A stretch of DNA of 6,140 nucleotides, from contig JAITCT010000327.1 of the NCBI GenBank assembly GCA_031282925.1, positions 1-6,140 on the forward strand. The letters are read 5' to 3'. Origin of the DNA: Dysgonamonadaceae bacterium (lineage in GTDB: Bacteria > Bacteroidota > Bacteroidia > Bacteroidales > Azobacteroidaceae). Position numbers and translations under genes: made by a program. How positions within the stretch are numbered: the stretch's first letter is position 1; each line of letters begins with the position of its first letter. Shown piece by piece: positions 1 to 5,586 of this stretch. The notes below the pieces were generated by a model that ran no database searches, was not told where the DNA came from, and was given only the letters and a program-made list of their open reading frames with translations.

Positions 1-400
1 GATACTGGATTTGGAATCTTTCCGAATCGGTTTGAAAGAATACATCTGCCGGATAGAAGAAACCGTCATTGATTTACTGGCGGAGTATCGGATTAAAGGA
101 GAGCGACTGGCTGGAGCCGCAGGCGTTTGGATAGATGCAGGCAGACCGGGAAAAACACGGAAAATCTGCGCCGTGGGCGTGAAAAGCAGCCGTTACGTTA
201 CAATGCACGGATTCGCCTTGAATGTTTCTACCGATTTGGATTATTTCAATTTGATTAATCCTTGCGGATTTAAAGACAAGGGGGTAACTTCCATGGAAAG
301 GGAATCGAATCGGGAAATAGACATGGAGGAGGTGAAGAAGTGTTTATTATACTTTGTGCAGCGTCATTTTGTGAGGTATTCTTCTGTTTTAACGCGCTGA
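1..400 (+). CDS. lipB: Octanoyltransferase LipB, C-terminal part (5' end outside window)
   Basis: LipB moves the octanoyl group from octanoyl-ACP onto a lysine of lipoyl domains (pyruvate/2-oxoacid dehydrogenases, glycine cleavage H protein), the first step of cytosolic lipoate synthesis. The reading frame is open from base 2 with no start in view; a TTG at base 11 is internal (the preceding codons read I-L-D, as expected of the family), so the gene is cut by the window edge. Visible family motifs are GVWIDAG, the catalytic lysine in RKICAVGV (codon 161-163), the HGFALNV block (His codon 206-208), and the catalytic cysteine in NPCGF (codon 263-265). The upstream RGG/HxxQ region of the active site is not in the window. 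The last 40 residues are a normal variable LipB tail. The gene converges on the RidA-family gene with a 24-base gap and no obvious terminator between them. Identification is secure; completeness cannot be judged. Confidence 0.94.
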   Translation, partial: ILDLESFRIGLKEYICRIEETVIDLLAEYRIKGERLAGAAGVWIDAGRPGKTRKICAVGVKSSRYVTMHGFALNVSTDLDYFNLINPCGFKDKGVTSMERESNREIDMEEVKKCLLYFVQRHFVRYSSVLTR

Positions 401-424
401 AACTTCAAAGTTCCGACCTTCCAC

Positions 425-892
425 TCACTCCTCCAATTCAAATATTCCTTCTATTTCTACGGGAACATTATCGGGAAGCGAGCCGAAACCGGCGGCGCTC
501 CGCGTACCGACTCCATTGTCGTTTCCCCAAACGTCGGCAAACAATTCGCTGCATCCGTTGACGACATACGGATGACGCCCGAAATCCGGCGTGCAATTCA
601 CCATCCCGAATATTTTAATCACTCGTTTTACTTTATTCAGGCTTCCCAAACAGGATCGGATTGTAGCCAGCATGGTCAATCCGGCTTGGCGCGCAGCTAA
701 TTTTCCCGCTTCCATATCCAGATCGCTACCGATGCGTCCTGTGATTGGCTTTCCATTGGTTTGCACCGGCAGGTGTCCGGACAGATACAGGTATTTTCCC
801 TCAATCAGGCAAGGTTTATACGCTCCCAGTGGTTTCGGCGCCAACGGCAAAACCAGCCCTAATTTCTCGAATTGTTTATCAGCGTTATACAT
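425..892 (-). CDS. RidA/YjgF/YER057c/UK114-family protein (155 aa)
   Basis: A small trimer-forming Rid-superfamily protein. Archetypal members hydrolyse reactive enamine/imine intermediates released by PLP enzymes such as threonine dehydratase. Visible features are an N-terminal helix, the LPLAPKPLGAY segment, the LYLSGHLP strand, the AARQAGLTMLATI helix and the C-terminal strand VPVEIEGIFELE. An arginine (R131, codon 500-502) in GVGTRSAAG aligns with the substrate-carboxylate-binding arginine of RidA (Arg105 in E. coli), so deaminase chemistry is plausible, though members of this longer (about 150 aa) subgroup need not share it. The start at 892 (residue M11 of the longest frame) is preferred over the ATG at 922. 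The putative -7 element at 931-938 would start transcription at about base 923-926, leaving almost no leader for the 922 start. The 892 start has a run of eight A about 6 bases upstream (sense strand). The gene is probably monocistronic, divergent from the tRNA and convergent with lipB. Confidence 0.87.
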   Translation of the reverse strand: MYNADKQFEKLGLVLPLAPKPLGAYKPCLIEGKYLYLSGHLPVQTNGKPITGRIGSDLDMEAGKLAARQAGLTMLATIRSCLGSLNKVKRVIKIFGMVNCTPDFGRHPYVVNGCSELFADVWGNDNGVGTRSAAGFGSLPDNVPVEIEGIFELEE

Positions 893-930
893 ACGGTCTT
901 TTTTTTCAGTATGGAAAAACATTACGCCGG

Positions 931-938
931 CAAATGTA
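931..938 (-). promoter_or_regulatory. Putative Bacteroidota -7 element for the RidA-family gene
   Basis: Read on the minus strand this is TACATTTG, an exact match to the Bacteroidota TAnnTTTG -7 consensus. It lies 38 bases upstream of the preferred start at 892. No good TTTG -33 element sits 19-21 bases further upstream, so the call rests on the -7 match and its position. By chance such an 8-mer is expected a few times in a window of this size over both strands. Confidence 0.4.
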
Positions 939-980
939 AGAACTATTTATGAGAAAAATATCATTAACAGCAAAAAATAG

Positions 981-1010
981 TTGCAAAATCAGGAAAAACA
1001 CATACCTTTG
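981..1010 (+). promoter_or_regulatory. Promoter of tRNA-Leu (Bacteroidota -33/-7 type)
   Basis: The -33 element TTG is at 981-983 and the -7 element TACCTTTG at 1003-1010, separated by 19 bases. This matches the consensus TTTG-N19-21-TAnnTTTG recognised by the Bacteroidota primary sigma factor. Transcription would begin at about 1014-1018, only a few bases before the mature tRNA 5' end at 1021. Both elements and their spacing agree, so this is the best supported promoter in the window. Confidence 0.8.
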
Positions 1011-1020
1011 CACCGCGAAA

Positions 1021-1104
1021 GCCCAGGTGGTGAAATTGGTAGACACGCCACTTTGAGGGGGTGGTGCCGGTTACGGTGTGTGGGTTCAAATCCCGTCCTG
1101 GGCA
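1021..1104 (+). tRNA. tRNA-Leu, anticodon GAG (reads CUC/CUU)
   Basis: A complete class II tRNA can be folded by hand. The acceptor stem GCCCAGG (1021-1027) pairs perfectly with CCTGGGC (1097-1103), and A1104 is the discriminator. The D arm contains AAATTGGTAGA. The anticodon stem CCACT/GGTGG (1048-1052/1060-1064) encloses TTGAGGG, placing anticodon GAG at 1055-1057. A long variable arm (1065-1079) folds as a 5-bp stem with a GTTA loop, typical of leucine tRNAs. The T arm has loop TTCAAAT (1085-1091); its 5-bp stem keeps three G-C pairs at the loop side and two G-U wobbles at the outer end. The 3' CCA is not encoded (the discriminator is followed by CAA), so it must be added by CCA nucleotidyltransferase. 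The gene stands alone between its own promoter and terminator. Confidence 0.97.
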
Positions 1105-1108
1105 CAAA

Positions 1109-1151
1109 AAAAAACGCCGGCAGTCGAAATTGCAGACTGTCGGCGTTTTTT
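1109..1151 (+). terminator. Intrinsic terminator of tRNA-Leu, probably bidirectional
   Basis: The core stem pairs 1113-1125 with 1135-1147: 13 bp with one G-U pair around a 9-base loop (GAAATTGCA). The A-run before the stem (1106-1114) can also pair with the T-run after it (1146-1151), extending the stem. A T-rich tail (TTTTTTCTTTCTTT) follows. It lies 4 bases after the tRNA 3' end. The A-run gives a U-tract on the opposite strand too, so it could also stop leftward transcription. Confidence 0.93.
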
Positions 1152-1202
1152 CTTTCTTTGTTCCTTAAAAATATAGTTTGCCCTGAGGCGTGGGTTTCCC
1201 CC

Positions 1203-1233
1203 TTGTTTGTTATGCAAATACTTGCTATATTTG
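1203..1233 (+). promoter_or_regulatory. Promoter of dnaE-trxA (Bacteroidota type)
   Basis: TATATTTG at 1226-1233 is an exact TAnnTTTG -7 element. A TTG at 1203-1205 lies 20 bases upstream, the right distance for the -33 element; a TTTG at 1206-1209 gives a less usual 16-base spacer. Transcription would start at about 1238-1241, giving a leader of roughly 20-25 A-rich bases before the dnaE ATG at 1262. There is no Shine-Dalgarno sequence, which is normal for Bacteroidota. Confidence 0.7.
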
Positions 1234-1261
1234 CGCCCCAAGAACATAAAAAAACAAGCTG

Positions 1262-4200
1262 ATGGCACTTCCTTTCGTTCATTTACACGTACACTCCCAC
1301 TATTCTTTGCTGGACGGCATGTCGTCCATCCCCGGCCTGATTGATAAAGCCCTTCACAACGGAATGAAAGCCTTGGCGCTGACCGATCACGGGAATATGT
1401 TCGGGGCGAAAGAATTTTACGATTACGTAAGCAAGAAAAATAAAGGAAAAGAAGACCACGAGAAAATCAAACCGATTCTGGGCGTGGAAGCCTACGTTGC
1501 CCGCCGTTCATTAAGATATAATAATACGCATCCCGAAAGGACAAAAGAGGATATCGGCGGCTGGCACCTGATCCTTCTGGCGAAAAACAGGAAAGGCTAT
1601 CAAAACCTCTGTAAGATGGTTTCCGTTTCGTGGATTGACGGTTTTTATAACAAACCGCGTATTGACCGTGAATTGCTTGAACAGTGCCATGAAGGAGTTA
1701 TTGCCTGTTCGGCCTGCCTGGGTGGAGAAATACCGCAAAAACTGCTGGGCGGGAAGTATCAGGTGGACGATGACGTGCAACCTTCTGCCGATTCGTTCGG
1801 CGCTGCTTCCCTCTCCATTTCCGAAAAACAAATGGCCGATGCGGAGAAATCCGTCGCCTGGTTTAAGCGCGTATTCGGCGATGATTTTTACCTCGAACTG
1901 CAACGCCACCGCACCGATAAGCCGGGCGCAGATACGGAAGTTTACGGGAAGCAGGAGGCTATTATCCCGAAAATGCTTGAGCTGGCAAAGAAAACCGGCA
2001 CAAAATATATTTGTACAAATGATGTGCATTTCGTAGAAGAGGAACACTGCGATGCTCACGACCGCCTGATTTGCCTTTCCACAGGCAGAGACCTGAACGA
2101 CCCCCGGCGGATGCGTTATACCAAACAGGAGTGGTTTAAAACGCAGGACGAGATGGCGGCGGTTTTTCCCGACCTGCCCGAAGCGTTGACCAATACGATG
2201 GAAATTGCCGGCAAAGTGGAATTTTATTCTATCGACAGCGACCCGCTGATGCCCGATTTCCCGCTCCCCGAAGGATTCGACAACGCCGACGAGTACCTGA
2301 AACATCTTACGTTTGAAGGCGCAAAGCAGCGCTACGGCGATCCGCCCGAAGAAAACGTCGCGGAGCAGATATTGTTTGAACTGGAAACCATTCGCAAGAT
2401 GGGCTTTCCGGGGTACTTCCTGATCGTGCAGGATTTTATCCGCGCGGCTAAAAACATGGGCATTGCCGTAGGCCCGGGACGCGGTTCGGCCGCCGGTTCG
2501 GCGGTGGCATATTGCCTGGGAATTACGGATATCGACCCTTTGAAATACGATTTGCTGTTTGAACGTTTCCTCAATCCCGACCGTATTTCCATGCCCGATA
2601 TCGACATTGATTTCGACGACGACGGCCGCGCCGATATATTGCACTGGGTGACGGAAAAATACGGCAAGGAACGGGTTGCACACATCATTACCTACGGTAC
2701 GATGGCAACCAAATCCTCCATCAGGGACGTTGCGCGCGTACAGGGTTTGCCGCTTTCGGAAGCCGACCGCCTGACGAAACTGATTCCCGACCGCCTGCCG
2801 GAAGACCAAAACGGCAATGCGCCCAAAATAAACATTGCCAACTGCATCCGATACGTGCCGGAACTGAAAGAAGCACGTAATTCAAAGGACGCCAACCTGT
2901 CCGACACGCTTAAATATGCCGAAATGCTCGAAGGCACTGTCCGGCAGGTCGGCGTTCATGCCTGCGGGGTAATCATCGGGGCCGACGACCTGACGAATTT
3001 CGTCCCGCTCAGCACGGCTAAGGAAAAAGGCAGTGATGAAGAAGTGCTGGTTACGCAGTACGAAGGCTCCGTCATTGAATCCATCGGCTTGATAAAGATG
3101 GACTTCCTGGGTCTGAAAACCTTGTCTGTCATTAAGGAAGCCCTGTCCAATATCAAAAAATCCAAAGGAATCTCGATTGATATTTCCCAAATCCCGATTG
3201 ACGACGAAAAAACATACGAATTGTACAGCAAGGGGCAAACCGTCGGCACATTCCAGTTTGAATCGGCGGGAATGCAGAAATACCTCCGCGACTTAAAGCC
3301 GACCAAATTCGAGGATTTGATTGCGATGAACGCCCTCTACCGCCCCGGCCCGATGGCTTACATTCCCGACTTTATCGAACGGAAACACGGACGCCGGGAA
3401 ATTACCTACGATTTTCCGGAAATGGAATCGCGTCTGAAAGATACCTACGGCATCACGGTTTATCAGGAACAGGTCATGCTTTTGAGCCGCGACCTGGCCG
3501 GTTTCACGCGCGGACAGTCCGACGAATTGCGTAAAGCGATGGGTAAGAAACTCATTGACAAAATGGAAGCTTTGCATACCAAGTTTATTGACGGGGCTTT
3601 GGCCAAAGGTTTTTCTCCCAGGGAAAAGCTGGAAAAGATATGGTCCGACTGGGCGGAATTTGCCAAATATGCCTTCAACAAATCCCATGCAACCTGTTAT
3701 TCGTGGGTTTCCTATCAAACAGCCTACCTAAAAGCCAATTATCCGGCCGAATTTATGGCTGCCAACTTAACGCGCAACAGGGATAGCAGCAGTGAAATCA
3801 CCAAATTCATGGATGAGTGCCGGAGCCTGGGCATTGTGGTGAAAGGCCCGGATGTGAACGAATCGGAATTGAATTTCACCGTAAACAGGGAAGGGAATAT
3901 CCGTTTCGGACTGGGTGGAGTGAAAGGCGTCGGAGCTTCGGCGGTGGAAGCGATTATGAAGGAACGGGAAGCGAACGGCCCTTTCAAAAGCATTTTCGAT
4001 TTTGTGGAACGGGTGAATCTGACCGCTTGCACCAGAAAGAACATGGAATCCCTCTGCTGTTCGGGCGCTTTTGACGCTTTTCGCGAAATCGGGCGGGAAC
4101 AGTTTTTTGCCGCGAACGGCAAAGGGGAAGTGTTTGTGGATATTTTGATGCGTTACGGCAACAGGTATCAGACGGATAAAAACTCGGCGACGCTCTCTTT

Positions 4201-4915
4201 ATTCGGCGACTTCGGCGCGGTAGATATTACCCGTCCCGAAATTCCACAGGCCGAGTCATGGAGCAATATCGAACGCCTGAACAGGGAAAAGGATTTGGTA
4301 GGCATTTATCTATCTTCCCACCCTCTGGACGATTATTACGTGATATTGAATTATATATGCAATACGGGACTGGCCGGCCTGGAAGAGGTAAAAAATCCGG
4401 CTTCCGCAGGTAAGGAACTTGTTATCGGCGGAATCGTAACTTCTTTCAAACAGGGGAATACGAAGACCGGAAATCCTTACGGCGTCTTGAAAATGGAAGA
4501 TTTTACGGGAAACGGCGAGATTCCCCTGTTCGGAAAAGATTACATCGAATTCGGCAAATACGGCATTCCGAATATGTATTTGTTAATTAAGGGAAAATAC
4601 CAGCCCCGGCAGTACAATGAGTCGGTTCTGGATTTTAAGATTTCGGCTGTACGGCCGATGTCGGAAATAAAAGATTCGCTGGTTAATAAAATAACCATTG
4701 CCCTGCCCCTGCATCAGTTAAATGAAAAAATGGTTGCCGAACTGTCGTATATGATAAAAAACAATTCGGGAAACTGTGCATTTTATTTTAAAATTGAAGA
4801 TGTGGAAAAACAATTATCCGTATCTTTGTACGCCGAAACGCAAAAATACGCTGTCAATAAAAATATAATCCGTTTTTTGGAAGATAATCAAATAAAATTC
4901 AGTATTAACTCATAA
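1262..4915 (+). CDS. dnaE: DNA polymerase III alpha subunit (replicative C-family polymerase, DnaE1 type), 1217 aa
   Basis: This is the catalytic subunit of the replicative polymerase. Domains in order: an N-terminal PHP domain (about 5-290); palm with the catalytic aspartate cluster PDIDIDF (445-451) and the third catalytic Asp in MDFLGLKTL (D614); thumb/fingers including VGPGRGSAAGSAVAY, FQFESAGMQKYL (from 664), RPGPM (694-698) and FNKSHATCYSW; tandem helix-hairpin-helix GLGGVKGVGASAV (883-895); a putative internal clamp-binding motif TLSLF (977-981); an OB fold (about 1050-1125); and a C-terminal tail that would meet the clamp loader. All nine PHP metal-ligand positions appear present (H9, H11, D18, H43, E76, H102, C152, D254, H256), which is associated with intrinsic 3'-5' proofreading. 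Length is within the range for Bacteroidota DnaE. The ATG at 1262 fits the promoter and the family N-terminus. trxA follows after 12 bases. The last 240 bases are notably A/T-rich. Confidence 0.98.
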   Translation: MALPFVHLHVHSHYSLLDGMSSIPGLIDKALHNGMKALALTDHGNMFGAKEFYDYVSKKNKGKEDHEKIKPILGVEAYVARRSLRYNNTHPERTKEDIGGWHLILLAKNRKGYQNLCKMVSVSWIDGFYNKPRIDRELLEQCHEGVIACSACLGGEIPQKLLGGKYQVDDDVQPSADSFGAASLSISEKQMADAEKSVAWFKRVFGDDFYLELQRHRTDKPGADTEVYGKQEAIIPKMLELAKKTGTKYICTNDVHFVEEEHCDAHDRLICLSTGRDLNDPRRMRYTKQEWFKTQDEMAAVFPDLPEALTNTMEIAGKVEFYSIDSDPLMPDFPLPEGFDNADEYLKHLTFEGAKQRYGDPPEENVAEQILFELETIRKMGFPGYFLIVQDFIRAAKNMGIAVGPGRGSAAGSAVAYCLGITDIDPLKYDLLFERFLNPDRISMPDIDIDFDDDGRADILHWVTEKYGKERVAHIITYGTMATKSSIRDVARVQGLPLSEADRLTKLIPDRLPEDQNGNAPKINIANCIRYVPELKEARNSKDANLSDTLKYAEMLEGTVRQVGVHACGVIIGADDLTNFVPLSTAKEKGSDEEVLVTQYEGSVIESIGLIKMDFLGLKTLSVIKEALSNIKKSKGISIDISQIPIDDEKTYELYSKGQTVGTFQFESAGMQKYLRDLKPTKFEDLIAMNALYRPGPMAYIPDFIERKHGRREITYDFPEMESRLKDTYGITVYQEQVMLLSRDLAGFTRGQSDELRKAMGKKLIDKMEALHTKFIDGALAKGFSPREKLEKIWSDWAEFAKYAFNKSHATCYSWVSYQTAYLKANYPAEFMAANLTRNRDSSSEITKFMDECRSLGIVVKGPDVNESELNFTVNREGNIRFGLGGVKGVGASAVEAIMKEREANGPFKSIFDFVERVNLTACTRKNMESLCCSGAFDAFREIGREQFFAANGKGEVFVDILMRYGNRYQTDKNSATLSLFGDFGAVDITRPEIPQAESWSNIERLNREKDLVGIYLSSHPLDDYYVILNYICNTGLAGLEEVKNPASAGKELVIGGIVTSFKQGNTKTGNPYGVLKMEDFTGNGEIPLFGKDYIEFGKYGIPNMYLLIKGKYQPRQYNESVLDFKISAVRPMSEIKDSLVNKITIALPLHQLNEKMVAELSYMIKNNSGNCAFYFKIEDVEKQLSVSLYAETQKYAVNKNIIRFLEDNQIKFSINS
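4821..4828 (+). promoter_or_regulatory. Possible internal -7 element for trxA inside dnaE
   Basis: TATCTTTG matches TAnnTTTG and lies 99 bases before the trxA ATG, inside the A/T-rich 3' end of dnaE. The nearest TTG (4794-4796) leaves a 24-base spacer, longer than usual, so the match may be chance. If real, it would let trxA be expressed independently of dnaE. Confidence 0.2.
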
Positions 4916-4927
4916 AGAAAAATAATT

Positions 4928-5242
4928 ATGGCGCAACAGATTACAAATGACAACTTCAAAAAGTTGGTAGAAGGAGACAAACCGTTAGTAGTTGATTTTT
5001 GGGCGGAATGGTGCGGCCCGTGCCGGATGATAGGCCCTGTCATTGAGGAACTCGCAGAGGAATATAAAGGCCGGGCCGTTGTCGGGAAAGTCAATATAGA
5101 TGAAAACAACGAACTGACGGACGAATTTGAAATTCGCAGTGTTCCTACCGTTCTCTTTTTCAAAAACGGCGAAATCGTTGACAGGCATGTCGGCGCAGCT
5201 TCAAAGGCGGTGCTGGAAGCAAAAATGAAGAAGATTTTATGA
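4928..5242 (+). CDS. trxA: Thioredoxin, 104 aa
   Basis: A cytosolic disulfide reductase, recycled by thioredoxin reductase, that reduces ribonucleotide reductase, peroxiredoxins and other targets. It is a complete single thioredoxin fold of standard length with no signal peptide. The active site WCGPC is at residues 28-32. The buried proton-relay Asp (D23 in VVDFWAEW) and its partner Lys (K54 in VGKVNID) match D26 and K57 of E. coli Trx1, and the cis-proline is P73 in RSVPTV. The C-terminal GAASKAVLEAKMKKIL helix is normal. The ATG lies 12 bases after the dnaE stop, with only AAGAAAAATAATT between and no separate terminator, so co-transcription with dnaE is expected. The chosen start gives the usual N-terminus (MAQQITNDNF). 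Classical Trx1 is far more likely than a specialised periplasmic thioredoxin, given the absence of a signal sequence or lipobox. Confidence 0.98.
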   Translation: MAQQITNDNFKKLVEGDKPLVVDFWAEWCGPCRMIGPVIEELAEEYKGRAVVGKVNIDENNELTDEFEIRSVPTVLFFKNGEIVDRHVGAASKAVLEAKMKKIL

Positions 5243-5285
5243 CGTGCGGGGCGCGGCAGGTTTTGTTGGCAACCGGCAAATGATT

Positions 5286-5371
5286 TAAACACGAAAGCAC
5301 AAAAACACGAAGAACAGGATACCGTTGATACAAGGTTTTCATATCTTCGTGTCTTTGTGCTTTCGTGTTTA
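5286..5371. repeat. Long inverted repeat: 28-base arms, 30-base loop
   Basis: The left arm (5286-5313) and right arm (5344-5371) are complementary at 27 of 28 positions; the only mismatch is A5304 against C5353. The 30-base centre (5314-5343) is not self-complementary. Each arm also holds a direct repeat of ACACGAA (5289-5295 and 5305-5311) or its complement TTCGTGT. It lies 43 bases after the trxA stop. The hairpin could end dnaE-trxA transcription or protect the mRNA 3' end, but no T-tract directly follows the right arm (an A-run does, with TTCTTTTTT only at 5387-5395), so it is not a textbook terminator. Its form suggests a dispersed palindromic intergenic repeat or MITE-like remnant; no ORF or target-site duplication is visible. 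Confidence 0.85.
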
Positions 5372-5433
5372 CAAAAAAACGGTTAATTCTTTTTTGAGGA
5401 TGCTGTTTTTTTATTGCAATCAATTCCTCGGTT

Positions 5434-5516
5434 GGTGCGAGGCTGTGCCTCGCGCCGTCTATCCTGACAGGTTCAACCTGTCGGGATAATTGCGACAAGG
5501 TAGAACCTTGTCGCAA
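5434..5516. repeat. Three tandem palindromes, each with a 3-base centre
   Basis: Hairpin 1 (5434-5456): 10 bp with one G-U pair, core GCGAGGC-TGT-GCCTCGC. Hairpin 2 (5460-5488): 13 bp with one G-U pair, core GACAGGT-TCA-ACCTGTC. Hairpin 3 (5490-5516): 12 perfect pairs, core GACAAGGT-AGA-ACCTTGTC. Gaps between them are 3 and 1 bases, so 70 of 83 bases can pair. Hairpins 2 and 3 share the GACA(A)GGT/ACC(T)TGTC core and look related. No start codon plus sensible protein spans the block, so it is treated as non-coding. Confidence 0.85.
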
Positions 5517-5560
5517 CAAAGGAAACCAACGTTCGGCGGAGCCAATGACGCCGATGATCT

Positions 5561-5582
5561 GGGCGCACACACGGGTGCGCCC
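5561..5582. repeat. GC-rich hairpin repeat
   Basis: GGGCGCAC (5561-5568) pairs perfectly with GTGCGCCC (5575-5582) around a 6-base loop ACACGG. A weaker 6-bp inverted pair, TCGGCG (5533-5538) and CGCCGA (5549-5554), lies just to its left. No T-tract follows on either strand, so it is not an obvious terminator. It is probably another intergenic palindromic element. Confidence 0.65.
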
Positions 5583-5586
5583 CTGC

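Noticed and set aside
327..342. A perfect 9-base anti-Shine-Dalgarno match (AGGAGGTGA) near the end of lipB, followed 4 bases later by GTG opening a 73-codon frame (340-561)
   Set aside because: It encodes the conserved-looking MEEVKK stretch of LipB, the downstream frame runs antisense into the RidA-family gene and resembles no protein, and Bacteroidota rarely rely on Shine-Dalgarno pairing.
401..424. AACTT-CA-AAGTT as a terminator between lipB and the RidA-family gene
   Set aside because: Only 5 A/T-rich base pairs around a 2-base loop, with no T-tract; not a credible intrinsic terminator.
591..980. Plus-strand frame of 129 codons opposite the RidA-family gene
   Set aside because: It is antisense to a well-supported conserved gene, with no domain signal.
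1085..1104. tRNA-Leu 3' end as a possible integration (att) site for a mobile element
   Set aside because: No second copy of the tRNA 3' sequence, integrase or element gene is in the window; a terminator and dnaE promoter follow immediately.
1511..2809. Long minus-strand open frame of 432 codons inside dnaE
   Set aside because: It lies wholly antisense to a highly conserved polymerase region, shows no recognisable domain, and is Arg/His/Phe-rich in the manner of a codon-bias shadow.
5160..5570. Minus-strand frame of 136 codons covering the trxA end and the repeats
   Set aside because: It reads through every palindrome and into trxA; composition is that of translated intergenic repeats and no family is recognisable.
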